A DNA stretch of 64,000 bases from Dermacentor variabilis (taxonomy: Eukaryota > Arthropoda > Arachnida > Ixodida > Ixodidae). A program made the translations under genes and the position numbers. This document shows positions 44,463 through 55,261 of the stretch, piece by piece (position 1 is the stretch's first letter; each line of letters starts with the position of its first letter). The stretch lies in the NCBI RefSeq assembly GCF_050947875.1, contig NW_027460291.1:22775368-22839367 (forward strand), written 5' to 3'. The notes beneath the pieces were generated by a model. The model saw only the letters and a program-made list of their open reading frames with translations, was not told the origin of the DNA and made no database searches.

Positions 44463-45964
44463 TTGACACACCCTTGGGAAGATCATCGGGGTCTCACCAA
44501 GCGGTGGCGCCGACAGAAGGTAAACAGAAAGCTCAGAATCCGAATACCGGAAATCACAGAGGAAGCAAACGCATACGCCCAAGAACTCTACCATAACAAT
44601 TGGCGCACATTCTGTGACTCCTTAAGATACATTAAGCACGAAACAGACATGGAACATCCGATGGAGTTTTTTGGACCCCTCTACCACAAGAACAGAAACA
44701 AACGCTACTCTCCAACGACTAGCAGGGGAATTTCAAGGGGAGCAGGATCAATTAATACAAGAACTGAAACAACGGTACACGGGCGAACGCAAGCGAGGCG
44801 CAAATCCGATGCCAAGTCAAGAATACAAGGGCCATGCAACCACGAGCTGGACGCACCCATCACCTTTGCGGAAGTGTATGCAGTGGCACAAAGCTTCAAA
44901 AGGAACACAGCACCCGGATTGTGCGGCATTACAAACGCCATGATACGGAACCTTAGCAGTGACACATTACAAGTCATCACGGACCACTTCAATCAGGAAA
45001 TCTGGACACCGGGTGGAAAACTACCCACGGAATGGACACTGGCACAGATTGTATTCATACCCAAACCAGGAAAGCGGAGAAGCCTTGATCAGCTACGACC
45101 AATCTCACTGATATCCTGCATGGCCAAGATTTTTGAAAAAGTTATACTCGCCCGTCTCGAACAATACACCGAAGAACGGGCGCTCCTACCAACATCTATG
45201 TACGGATTCAGGCGTGGGATGTCTTCCCAGGACATATTCTTATTGCTCAAAGGGGAGGTGCTCAACCCACCTCCAGGTAGCCTCAACAACTTGCTCCCTG
45301 CGCTCGACATCAAAAACGCATTCGACAACAACGCGCATTCTGCCATACTAGGCAGTCTCACAGCCACTGGATGCGGGTAATGCATATTACACTATGTTTC
45401 TGCATTCCTTGGCAATCGCAAGGTACATATTGTCATGGCCGGCCCAGACTCACCACCTTACGACCTCCCACTGAAGGGCATGCACAAGGTTATATCCTGT
45501 CCCCGTTCCTCTTTAACATCGGCCTCCTGAAACTAGTCTTAGCACTGGAGGATATACCGAACTTAGGCTGTGCCTTTTACGCGTACGACATTACACTATG
45601 GGCAACCAAGGGCGCCTATGGAGAAAGGCAAGATATACTGCAAACCGCTGTAGACAAGATTCAAAGCTACCTTCAGGCAAGAGGTATGACTGGCGCTCCC
45701 AACAAATCAGAATACGTGCAAATAAGACCGCTGCGCACCCAGTTCAACCGTGCGCCCCCCCCCCTTCACCTGACAATTGCCGGACAGGGCATCAACAGGA
45801 CCCCGGTAGCGCGAATCCTGCACATGCACGTACAAGAAAATAACAGCGTAAAGACGGCAATAGACAAACTCAGACGCACTGTCAAAAGTATTACTACCCT
45901 CATATCTAGAATAGCAAGAAGTAAAGATGGAATGACAGAAGTCGAGACACTACGCCTCGTATAG
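44463..45964 (+). pseudogene. I-like LINE ORF2 reverse transcriptase
   Basis: The frame 44463-45380 reads AQSFKRNTAPGLCGITNAMI, WTLAQIVFIPKPGK, LRPISLISCMAKIFEKVIL, SMYGFRRGMSSQD and LDIKNAFDNNAHSAIL (motif A). A stop at 45378-45380 and a shift lead to 45371-45964: GHAQGYILSPFLFNIGL (motif B) and AFYAYDITLWA. The catalytic YADD is YAYD at 45578-45589, so the first aspartate is lost. The thumb follows (GAPNKSEYVQIRP, ARILHMHVQEN). Confidence 0.8.
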
Positions 45965-46394
45965 GCCTTCGTCCTCAGCTGAATCACCTTCGCCTTACCC
46001 TTTCAAGCTACACGCAAGACCGAAATAGAACACATCGACAAGCTCATAAGAATCGCATACAAAGCTACACTGCAACTTTCCAACGGCACGAGTACAGAAA
46101 GACTCATGTCGATTGGTATAAATAACACATTATGAAGAATTGGCCGCCGCCACGCTAATCGCACAAAGATAATGACTCGACACCACACATCAGGGCAGAA
46201 AACTGCTGCGAAGACAGGGATACCCACTCACCCTCCAATACTGCGAAGACGAAACGGTCATCGTACCGACGCACCTGCGGGAACGTATCACCGTGGAACC
46301 AGTCCCCAAGAACATGCATGCGCTCTACAACCAAAAGTGGCGGCAAGCGTCAGCACGAAAACTCCTCCAGAGAACGAGCGATCTTGATTCCTAC

Positions 46395-47208
46395 TACACC
46401 GACGTTAGCCTTTACACGAAAAAAGGCCCCAGAAAACAGGCATTCGCAATGGCAGTAACTAACCAAAACAAGGTGCTGTCCTGCGCGTCGATACGAACCA
46501 GATCAAGCGCCACCGTGGAGGCAGCAGCCTCGCAATAATAGAAGCAGAACGAAGGGGTCGCCCCGCATTCATCCTGACAGATACACAAGCCACCTGTCAG
46601 TTATACCTCAGAGGCACACTTCCCAGGTGCGTCACTGATATCCTGGGCTCCGGATTGACTGAGGACCATTCCGTCGCCTGGTGCCCGGGGCACACGGGCC
46701 TGGGGTGCAACGAGGAGGCGAAATGCGTAGCTCGAGGACTTGCTGGCCGAGCTGCAGAACCCTCCTCGGGACCCCCTTCAGATTACCATGAGAAAACCAT
46801 CACTAACAGGCCGATTTTAGACTACCAACGCCTGACCAGACGGAAGTGCGCTCCTCGCTCTCCCAACTTAAGCAGCCAACAAGTCATGGACTGGCGCCGT
46901 CTTCAAACAAACACATAAACGCACATATCGAGACTCCGCGCAAACTTTCCAGAGGTATACACAACAAGGATATGTCCCTGGTGTAACGGTCACACAACCA
47001 CACTGACACACATTACGCACCAGTGTACGGAGCGCCCAGCCCAGGCAGCATCCAGGCTGGTGAGCTCATCACAACAACACTCACGACGTGGTCTTGGGAG
47101 GCACGACTTTCCGAGCTGACACTGGGAAGCCAACTGGCGACCCTGGACCCGGCCCGGCGAGCCGCTGCGGCCAGTGGGGCACTACAAGAAGGCTCCACCC
47201 GAGATTAA
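46395..47208 (+). pseudogene. I-like LINE ORF2 RNase H and C-terminus
   Basis: RNase H pieces: SYYTDVSLYTKKG (first D), SATVEAAAS, a stop, AFILTDTQATCQLYL (D) and VAWCPGHTGLGCNEEAK (H/D motif with an asparagine-glutamate run). After RCAPRSP-type linker frames comes SQLATLDPARRAAAASGALQEG and a stop at 47206-47208, matching the 28334 and 7720 ends of the related copies. Several shifts separate the pieces. Confidence 0.7.
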
Positions 47209-47256
47209 CCCCACGTAGTTCCTTCGTACAATAAAGTTTATTCTCTGTCTCTCTAA

Positions 47257-48074
47257 AAAGTTCCTTTTTTTACTATGCATTCCCCCAGTGCAGGGTCTGG
47301 GAATGGCTTGTGCGCGTTCACTTAACGCAGCAAAGCCAAATCGTAGGCCATTGAAAAGTACAGCCTTCCGCTGGTCGCCTTTGACGCTGCCATTTTGGGA
47401 AACTCTTTTGTCTCGCGCTCTCCCGAACAAACGAGAACCACGAGAGCAGCACGCAAGGCTCCCTATGTACGCACGCAAGAATCAGATGCGTGCGTACGCA
47501 GCGGCCGCGTACGCGTCATATACCGTTCATGTTGCGTTCTGCACAGGCGCACTTTGCAAAACGCAGCGATCTTACATACGCAACGCCGTTGCGTACGCTA
47601 CGTACGCAGTATTGGAACTGTCTATTGTCGACCGTTTGCTGCGGCGAGCATCGAAAAAAAAAAGAATGTGAAATAAAGTTAACATTGTTTTTATTCCTTC
47701 CAGGCAAAACTTATATATCTGCGTATAAATGAATTTATACTTTGCGACTAAGTTTTCTTGCGTCACCTAGCGAGAAGCAATGACGCGCCAGACGCATGCA
47801 ACATGCGTCAGACACGCTGCCGAAGCGAGCGAGGCCGGCTGCGCATGTGAGCGTTGGACTGTTGAGCGACCTGTTTTTTGACCTGTTTTTCTTTTTCTTT
47901 TTCGATTTAGCCTGGTTTGCTGGGCTTCTGGCGTATTCTTTCTGTCCTTCTGCCGTTTTCCAATAGTGCAACACTGCACTATTGGACTACGGCAAGGCGA
48001 GAAATATTGTTTGACAGTCTGCGACACATTTCAAGCAATTAGGCTTACGGCACGGAACCTAGACGTGTGGCTGA
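47257..48074. other. No gene recognised
   Basis: Short frames on both strands at 47288-47766 encode nothing I recognise. The segment 47480-47620 is rich in CGTACGC/GCGTACG words. Confidence 0.5.
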
Positions 48075-48480
48075 GCGAAAAAGAGCTCAGCCGTTCTGGC
48101 TCAGGTAATTTGCGTTAATAACTCGTACTGGAAAGTGTTTGCGACGCTTTCTGTGAGTCCCACATTATTGTAACTAATATTGGTAGTTTTGGGGCGCGCT
48201 CTTCATGCCTGGTATTGTGACGTAGTTAGCGAAAAGCATTTCGGTCGTGTGAAGCAGCTTAGCGCGAACAGAATCTTACTAGGAAAAGTTTGTGACGCTT
48301 TCTCTGACCCCTAGTATTGTTGTATTTATTATGTTACATAATGGGATAATTTTGAGGCACACTCGCCACGCCTGTCGTGATGCCGCAAAAAGCAGCTCGG
48401 CCGTAATGACTAAGTGAGTCTGGCGTGTACTGAATCTTAATGTAACAAGTTTTTGACGCTTTTTATGGCTCCACAACAAC
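48075..48480. repeat. Degenerate ~155-bp tandem repeat
   Basis: Similar units with 'gtttgcgacgctttctgtg', 'gtttgtgacgctttctctg' and 'gtttttgacgcttttta' have their GACGCTT cores at 48143, 48294 and 48455, spacing 151 and 161 bp. Nearby words 'agctcrgccgt' and 'gtgacgcc/gatgcc' also recur. Low identity. Confidence 0.6.
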
Positions 48481-49191
48481 ATATACCTTCTTTCGGTACT
48501 CAGGCTTGCCGAAAACGCGAGGAGCGATTGCCAAGAGTTACAACAGTGTTTTGCTTGCGCTTGCAGAACGCGCAAAAGAAAAGGCCAAGGCTCTCAAACA
48601 CCACAAACTCAAACAATGTCTTCTGAAAAACTGAAAACAGGCTTCGCACCCACGAATTTGTCTTGAGTGCGAGTAGAACAAATTCTGCGAGCATCTAGCA
48701 TGGTGTGGTCGAGAGCTTGTGCTTGGCCACCTCTGTGTATACGTAGCGTACTATCGCGTCAGTTGAAGCAAAGTTCTTATAGAAACGAGCGGACGCCCGT
48801 GTATTTGTGCTCATAAAGTGTAGGAAATAAGGCCCGGCAATGGGGGATTGCTTGGAAATCAGATGTTTTCGTGACTGGTTCGGTGTTGTTTGGGATGAGT
48901 CGGGTATTTTTTTTACGCCATGCATGTAAAAGCTAATTGCTTTTGTTTTAAATGCCGCCCATTCACCATTATCGCACGTTTTGCCTCTACACGCACTATT
49001 CCTATAAGTTGGTAATACCAAATTGACATGTTCTTGTAATATACTTTTTTGCGCTGACGTCACCTGGTGGAGCATCGTACGGGAATTACTGCTGCTTACC
49101 TGGCGCCACAACATTGGGTTAATGCAGAAAAAATCCCGGAACGAGCATTTATATAGAGAAAAATACAAATTTCCTCATTTCGCAAGGCGTC
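48481..49191. other. No gene recognised
   Basis: A minus-strand frame at 48695-49168 has no recognisable domain. Nothing else seen. Confidence 0.45.
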
Positions 49192-49968
49192 TTGCGCCTT
49201 CTTTGTGATATTGCACACGACACAAATTCGATCGAGGCTTGTAAAGATCTTAGCAATCATTTTTACGTAATAATACAATTCCGCACCAAGACCGCGCACG
49301 GTTGCGCAGTAGAAGCAAAAAAAAAATGCTGTGCCTATCAGCGCAGCCGGCGTAACGCGTTCCAGCCAGCGTTCAAAACGGGCTGGCCTAAAACCGATAC
49401 CGTAAGTGTATTCCACGTAATAATGCCGGCGGCGTGGTGCGCTACAGTCAGTTCGGCCACAGAGCTCTATGGGAGTTTCCGCTCTTGCTCAATCATTTCT
49501 CTATGGCCAACCACGTTACCTTACCTCAGTTCCCTTCCACCCGTGCAAAGAGTAGTCAGTCCGCATGCGGTGAGCACTGCGGAAGAACAGCGCGCCTACG
49601 AAGAACACCGCCGTGAACGGAAGCGGGAAGTGCGCTGCGACGGTGGGCAGCATGTAATACGGACGAGGATCGTGTCGCAAAAGCCTAGCGTGGGCATCTC
49701 CGGTTGGATCATGCCTGCCGACTCCCCTTTCATCGTAATTGCGGGTGATTTCAACATAGACGTGTCTCGGCCAGACAGAAAATGGTCCGTGGCGTTTCTC
49801 TCGGAAGATTTCGTCATTCAGTGTTACACAAACATCAGCGTGCCCGTGACGCGTCATTTGTCATGTAGAGACCTCGCATTGGCCAAGAACATTTCCGGTG
49901 TCTTCACAGAGCCATTAGTCGTATATCAATGCGATGATAAGTCGATTGTCACCTTTGTCAGAAAATAA
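49192..49968 (+). pseudogene. Endonuclease/exonuclease/phosphatase-like fragment in a long open frame
   Basis: A 258-codon open frame. Its middle carries a charged stretch (STAEEQRAYEEHRRERKREVR), and its end resembles the C-terminal half of AP-type endonucleases: FIVIAGDFNIDVSRP (catalytic D-x-N), TRHLSCRDLALAKN and VVYQCDDKSIVTFV. The last should be S-D-H-x-P-I, so the catalytic D-H is D-D here. Helentron-type Helitrons carry such an endonuclease, and the Arg-rich stretch resembles 24396-25450, so a Helitron-like origin is possible. The first 130 residues are unassigned. Confidence 0.45.
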
Positions 49969-50289
49969 TAAATGCAGAAAAGTCAACAAAAGAAGCTTAA
50001 AAAGTTAAAGAAAGGGATTTAGTAAGCAATTCAATAAAACAAGAAAAAATCGTGAAAAAATGAAATTCATTGTGGTACGTTTATTTTCAATCAACATATT
50101 TATTATCAACATATTTATCACATACAGCTCTGCAGCTCATCGACGTCTACATAGTGAAATGGCTGTCAATCCTTTTTTTGGACTCTGTTTCTAGCACAAG
50201 TAACGAACTGAGTAGTTGCCGATATATTTGGCAGAGCATATTCAAATAGTTACTATGCATAACAGGGACATGTCGCAGTCACAAACTGC
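49969..50289. other. No gene recognised
   Basis: AT-rich sequence beyond the truncated end of Gypsy-6. Nothing recognised. Confidence 0.5.
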
Positions 50290-50329
50290 GACAGTTACGA
50301 GTCCCGCGCATTGCTCAATTGGCAAGATG

Positions 50330-51353
50330 TCAGGACGGCTTAGCCCGCGCACTGAATCGTATATTGGCCGCCGACAGTGATACGGGACGAACGGGCACGG
50401 AGCTACCTGCGATGTGTCGCACGTGACCAGTGTTGTGCGGGAAAGTGTCACTTCCACAAGCTGGAGTGACGGGGATGGAGTGAAGCACGGGGTCGCTTCG
50501 TTTGGTGGCCGCTGGAGCTTGGAAATTCACAGGGACAGTAGGCACAGCGAAGTCAGAAAATAAAAGCTACAACCTTCAAGAAAAAACAGAAATGCTTCAC
50601 AGATGTCGAACATCTCTCTCCAAAAGGTGCTGTAGCGAGCTTCTCTAGGTTTCAGGCGCTTTGAGGAGAAACTCAATGGCCTCCACTCTGTCCCATCGTG
50701 CTGCTGCATGCTGCACCCACTGCTGTGGTCGACGCGTCTACCATAAGACGAGCTGGCTGTCGTGCAACGGCAACACTGCCGTCGCCAACTGCGCTTTGGC
50801 TTTTTGCTCCGAAGTTCGTGCTCCGAAGACCATTGGAAGGTAGACGGTTTTTTTTGGAGTCACGACGGAGCAGGTCGGTAAGCTGCTGAAGAACTTGCTC
50901 ACGGGATGGAATAAAGCACCTGGAAAAATCTATGAGCCCCAGGAACTCTTGAAACATTTGGAAAGAGTTTGGAGAGGGGAAGTGCTAAACTGCCCGTACC
51001 TGTTATTTCAGCGGTTTGATGGGTTGGAGTGAAATGCCATGGCCTAGAAAATCCAGGGCTTCAACTCGGGAAATACATTTCTGGGGCTATAAACCAGGCT
51101 GTGTTCCTTTAGGCGCTCCAATAAAAGGCGACGGTGCTTTTTTGTGGCCGTCGTCTGCGCGGGTTGCGACGAGACTGTCGTCCAGGTAGGCAAAAATGAA
51201 CGGCAGTCCGCGCGTAACCTCGTTCACGAACCTTTGAAAAGTTTGATCCTCATTCATCAAACCGTAAGGCATATGAATACACTCAAATAGGGCAAATGGA
51301 GTAGCGATTGCTGTCTTCGGGGTGTTGCTGGGTTCGATAGGAATTGATCTGGC
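50330..51353 (-). pseudogene. Gypsy-6 RT palm, RNase H and integrase start
   Basis: Continuing after LINE B: IPIEPSNTPKTAIATPFALFEC, MPYGLMNEDQTFQRF, FAYLDDSLVAT (intact YLDD), FLGHGISLQPIK and FQEFLGLIDFSRCFIPS. RNase H: ARLMVDASTTAVGAA (first D), EWRPLSFSSKRLKPREARYSTFWREM (E) and FLFFLEGCSF. After frame changes come HVRHIAGSS and RRPIYDSVRGLSRPDILP, the start of the integrase zinc domain. Stops at 51087 and 50527 and several shifts break it. Confidence 0.75.
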
Positions 51354-51355
51354 TG

Positions 51356-51386
<31 letters not shown>

Positions 51387-52666
51387 TTTTTTTGATGCTG
51401 TCAATCCCTTCAGGGATTTTTCAGCAGCGGGTTAGAACGGTCTGTAGACATTGTAGTGCAAGCATTTACATAAGGATACAGAAGGGTATATAGTAAGCGT
51501 AAAGGATAGTGGACCTAAGTTAACAACAAAGAGTATGGCAAAAACATTACGCACAATCAACTTATTTCAATTACATATGATTGTGTGCAAAAAGGACAAG
51601 CACATGAGATATATAATTCATAACATAATCCATAATTTCAAATAATATATTTCCAAAACACCTGGTAATTCAAACAATGGTAAACAAAATAATGATAACA
51701 TCGCTTGCTCGTTGCTCACATTACTGTTTGGCCAGCAAGTTCAACAAATCTCTCAACATTTGGTTGTGTGACTACCGTCTGGGCTAAAGCATTCCAGTCG
51801 CGAACAGCGCGCGGGAAGAACGAAAAACTAAGTGTATGGTTAGCGCAAGAATATTCTTGGAGTGTAAGGTAATGCTTATGACGGGTTTCTCCGGATGTGT
51901 TATAGGAGATGTAAGAGGCAGAATCCCCTTGAACCTTATTATGCAGGATGAGATACAAAAATTTGGGTCGGCACAGCATCGCCCGACTATTTAGTGTACG
52001 AAGGCAGGTCTCCGATATCGTCTGAGCAGGCGAGTCAGTGCGCCTATATCTTTTACAAATAAAATGCGCGACTTTTCGCTGGACAGCCTCAAGAGTAGCT
52101 ATGTGATTCTGGGCAAAGGAAAACCACGCGACCTTCGCATATTAAAAGATAGGACGTATGATTGTCACATTGGCCGAGAGCTTGGCTTCCTTCGTAGAGT
52201 ATTGCAGAGCCCGATTTACGAACATAAGCTTTCGCATCGCTTTGCTTGCCACGTGCTCTACATGACAGTATTATCCCAGCCGTATGTAAAAATAAGCTTG
52301 CGTTTCTTTTTTGTTACTGACATTCAAACTGTTTTGTCAAAGTTGACGACCATTTGCCAGTTTTTACACCATTGGGCTATCAAAGCAAAATCCTTATTAG
52401 GAATAATTTGATCTTGTCGGTTTAGTACTTCTCTCTACAGGACGCAGTCGTCTGCAAATAACCTAACAATGGATTCACCCTTACTAGCTATGTCGTTTAT
52501 AAAAAAAAGAAACATGATGGGGGCCAAAATGGAAGCCTGGGATACAACAGAAAGTATTGGCACAATTTCAGAAGTGTGGAGGCCTACCTGAACAAACTGG
52601 CGGTGGTCAGATAAGTAATTGCTAATCCAACTATATATGTATATTTGGTTGATTTGGGATACATAC

Positions 52667-52668
<2 letters not shown>
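51354..52668 (-). pseudogene. CR1/L2-like LINE B: RT, C-terminus and 3' end
   Basis: The minus strand reads VSQASILAPIMFLFFINDI (motif B), IVRLFADDCVL (intact motif C), WCKNWQMVVNFDKTV, EHVASKAMRKLMFVNRAL, FAQNHIATLEAVQRKVAHFICKRYR, and then the open frame 51979-51716 with FSFFPRAVRDWNALAQ. The 3' UTR ends in a stem-loop (AATCCC/GGGATT near 51405-51420) and (TAAA)n at 51357-51390. It is inserted into the Gypsy-6 RT and is 5'-truncated at about 52668. Confidence 0.75.
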
Positions 52669-52713
<45 letters not shown>

Positions 52714-52716
52714 TAT
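52669..52716. repeat. (TA)n microsatellite
   Basis: About 48 bp of TA between LINE B and the Gypsy-6 RT fragment. Confidence 0.95.
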
Positions 52717-52718
52717 TG

Positions 52719-53180
52719 GTTCCTGCGACACGAGCGCCGCAGTCATGTATGCGAAGAAGGCATATTGATCCGGAATAGTGACGGCATAAAAAGGTCGGTA
52801 ATCACCACAAGGCCGCCAGTCACCACTCTCCTCCTTTGGAACCAGATGGAGAGGCGAAGAGCACTTGCTGCAGGATGGACGAGTAGCGCCGAGCTGAAGC
52901 ATGTGTTCGAAGCCACGGCGGGAGACCTCCAACCTCCGTCCAGCGAGCATCCGTAGCCGGGCGGTGACAGGTGGGCCGGTGGAGGTGATATGATGCGTCG
53001 CCTTGTGTTTCACTGGGAGCGTATCGTGTCAGGACATCGGGAGTTGAGGGTACTCAGCAAATATCTTGTCGTACGTTAAAATCGGCCAAGACGTGCGGAT
53101 GCCAGATGTGGTCAAGTTGGACTGCAGGCCAAGTACATTTAGGGGTGCGACGTTTTCCTTTACTCGCCGATCGCGAACAC
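52719..53180 (-). pseudogene. Gypsy-6 linker and RT fingers
   Basis: After the LINE A 3' end the minus strand reads TYDKIFAEYPQLPMS, a [63 protein letters not shown] and [18 protein letters not shown]. These are the RT fingers of a Gypsy with the THHI...TGPPV lead-in. It ends at the (TA)n tract next to LINE B. The rest of the RT resumes at 51353. Confidence 0.75.
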
Positions 53181-54085
53181 TCACATCTATTTTTTTTATT
53201 GAACAATACTGCAATCCCCATTGGGGATTTTAGCAGGGTGGGAAACAATACATATATAAAGAACACTATAGCATAGGCATCGAAAACAATACGAATTAGG
53301 TCAACAGAGCTTGAACATAGCAGTGGCACAGCAAGATAACAAATTGTTACTCAATACTTGAAACAAACGCCGAAAGTGATGATTTTGAAACTTGGTGATT
53401 GGTTAGATGATTCCATTCAACCACTGTTCGTGGAAAGAAGGAGTACTTAAAACAAATATTACGTGTACTAAATGGGGTTATTGCTCGGCTATGCCGCTGC
53501 CTAGTAGCATAAACATATGAAAAATAATTATTCCCGTGAGATCTGTCCTATAATGACCGTTAATAAGTTGAAAATGGAATTTTAGTCGTGATACACGATT
53601 TCTTTGCATTAATGCTGGCAGGTTTGCTTTTGTTAAGAGGTCTGTCACTGAAGTGCGTCCGAAGCTGTTATAAATGAAACAAGCTGCTTTTCTTTGCACC
53701 AATTCTATCTCGTTAGTACCAGTTTCAGTAAAAGGGTCCCAAATTACACATGCATGGTCTAGCATCGGCAGAATTACAGCTTTATATGCGAGTAGGCGTA
53801 CAGCGGGAGTAGAAAGTTTCAAAGCCCTCCTTAAAAAGTAAAGCTTGCAGTTAGCATTAGCTACTACATATTCAAGGTGCTTAGCCCAAGTGAGGCTATT
53901 TGTGATCCAGAGTCCGAGATACTTATAAAGTGTTACTTCGGAAATAAGGATGTTATTAATACCGTACGGAAACGCTAGTTTATGCTTCTTATGTGAAATG
54001 GACATAAAAACTGTTTTCTCGAAATTAATTGACATTTGCTAGGACTCGCACCAGTCGACAAGTTGTCTAAAAGCATGTCGAAAAG
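53181..54085 (-). pseudogene. CR1/L2-like LINE A: RT thumb, C-terminus and 3' end
   Basis: On the minus strand: LVDWCES, a stop (TAG where TGG is usual), QMSINFEKTVFMSIS, LYKYLGLWITNSLTWAKHLEYV, RLLAYKAVILPMLDHACVIWDP and VQRKAACFIYN. After a shift come FKYSFFPRTVVEWNHLTNH and the 3' UTR. The frame 54035-53478 is open for 185 codons. The 3' end has a stem-loop (AATCCCC/GGGGATT) and an AATAAAAAAAA tail at about 53185-53215. It lacks RNase H, as CR1/L2 elements do, and is 5'-truncated. Confidence 0.75.
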
Positions 54086-54400
54086 TTTGGAATGACTCAG
54101 CAAGTCAGCTCCCAGTATGGCAAAGCTGACGTCGGCGATCACAAACACCTATCTTTGCATGCGCCGTATAGTCCGGTGTCTAGCATTATTGGCCGGAAGC
54201 CATACGACGCGATGGCAGTGTTGTTCATTAAGAGGAACGTGAGTGTGGACTTATGTTGGCGATATGCGGCCGTGGAAGGAGCAATAGACAGCTCGTCTCT
54301 GGCGTCGACGAGGAGGCGGGTGCTGGTGATCCGCTCGGCTACGAGGAATAGGCGGCTTGCTTAAAGGGCCGATGTCGCATGCTGCCGTTAGCGACTGGTC
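54086..54400 (-). pseudogene. Gypsy-6 protease remnant
   Basis: The minus strand reads SRLFLVAERITSTRLLVDARDELSIAPS: the active-site D-T-G has become D-A-R. It is followed by IASYGFRPIMLDTGLYG and, after a shift, DVSFAILGADLLSHS, the usual end of the domain (ILGADFL). Similarity stops at about 54086, exactly where LINE sequence starts. Confidence 0.65.
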
Positions 54401-54432
54401 GGTGCGTTTTTCGTCCACGAGGAAGGCTGAGC

Positions 54433-55149
54433 TCAGCGACTTGCTTTTTCACGAAACCGACAGTGGAACCAGCACAACTGCCGCGGCGAGTCTCTAGGTG
54501 CACTGCGAGACTGTGAAGCCGAGTGATTGCGCCGAAGTTGGTCAATGCAGTGTTGCCGCCAGTCGTCAGCTTCTCCAGTGCGCTTGTAAGGTGGTGGACT
54601 GTTCCGCCCAGGTGCGAGAGTCTGTTTGCTGGCTCTGAGACTCTCGCTGCAGCGATAGCTAGCCGTCCCGAAGACGAACAGTCGCATACGCCGCCAGCGA
54701 GTACAGCTAGTTGATCGAGACTTATCTCGATCGACTAGCTGTGATAGAGGCGTTGCAGGAACAGCTCGTGCATAATGGAAGCTGGCTCTCGTTTGCGCAA
54801 CAGCTCCCCTCCGAGTTCCACGGAGAGGAGCTGTTGGCGCCTACTCCGTTGCGATGGCTTAAGGCGCTGGAGGACCGTGCGCTTCAGTCGTCGTATGCTA
54901 TGGCTGAAGGCGCACCCGCTGCCAAGTCGTTTATGGCATCGGTGATGTGGGAGGTTAGCGCGGCGACGACGTGCAGGTACTTTACTGTCTGTTAAGTGAT
55001 GCGCAGGAGTTGAAAATAGGCCTCTACTTGCATAAACCAAACTCCGGGATTCTAGGGCAAAAGATGGGAAGCTGAAGCTGTGCGGTGATGATAGAAGACA
55101 TAATCGTGTCGTCTCCTCTATCAGCATGAGTAGGAGGAGTGTCTTCCAT
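54433..55149 (-). pseudogene. Gypsy-6 gag remnant
   Basis: From an ATG at 55149 (MEDTPPTHADRGDD) the capsid reads AQLQLPIFCPRIPEFGLCK and FNSCASLNRQ, a stop, then LHVVAAL. A shift gives LKRTVLQRLKPSQRSRRQQLL and HELFLQRL. Toward the end is LCWFHCRFREKASR, the C-x2-H-x3-F-x-x-A motif that replaces a CCHC knuckle in this Gypsy lineage. Stops and shifts throughout. Confidence 0.65.
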
Positions 55150-55261
55150 TACCAAACGTAAATGTCCTGTGTCACCACTTGTTGAGAGCTTGGTTTAGCG
55201 GAGGCAAGGAATAGATATTTTGACAGTTGAGAACGCAGAGTCCACTGACTCTATTCAAAAG

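Larger units (their letters stand above)
41620..47256 (+). mobile_element. I-like LINE, nearly full length
   Basis: A gag-like ORF1 with zinc knuckles, then ORF2 with endonuclease, RT, RNase H and a C-terminal zinc region, then a short 3' UTR with AATAAA at 47229-47234 and a TCTCTGTCTCTCT end. This is the I-group layout. It belongs to the same family type as the fragments at 7686-8650 and 27350-28403. ORF2 is broken many times. The 5' boundary is uncertain. Confidence 0.8.
50290..55172 (-). mobile_element. Gypsy-6 LTR retrotransposon, truncated and dissected by two LINEs
   Basis: Read right to left: primer-site candidate, gag, protease, linker, RT fingers, RT palm, RNase H, and the start of integrase. 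Two same-strand LINE insertions (53181-54085 and 51354-52668) divide it between protease and RT and within RT. The sequence TGGTGAC at 55165-55159 on the minus strand, then a degraded CGACGT-like stretch, suggests a tRNA-Trp primer site. The integrase core and 3' LTR are missing and the 5' LTR is not clearly delimited. Confidence 0.75.
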
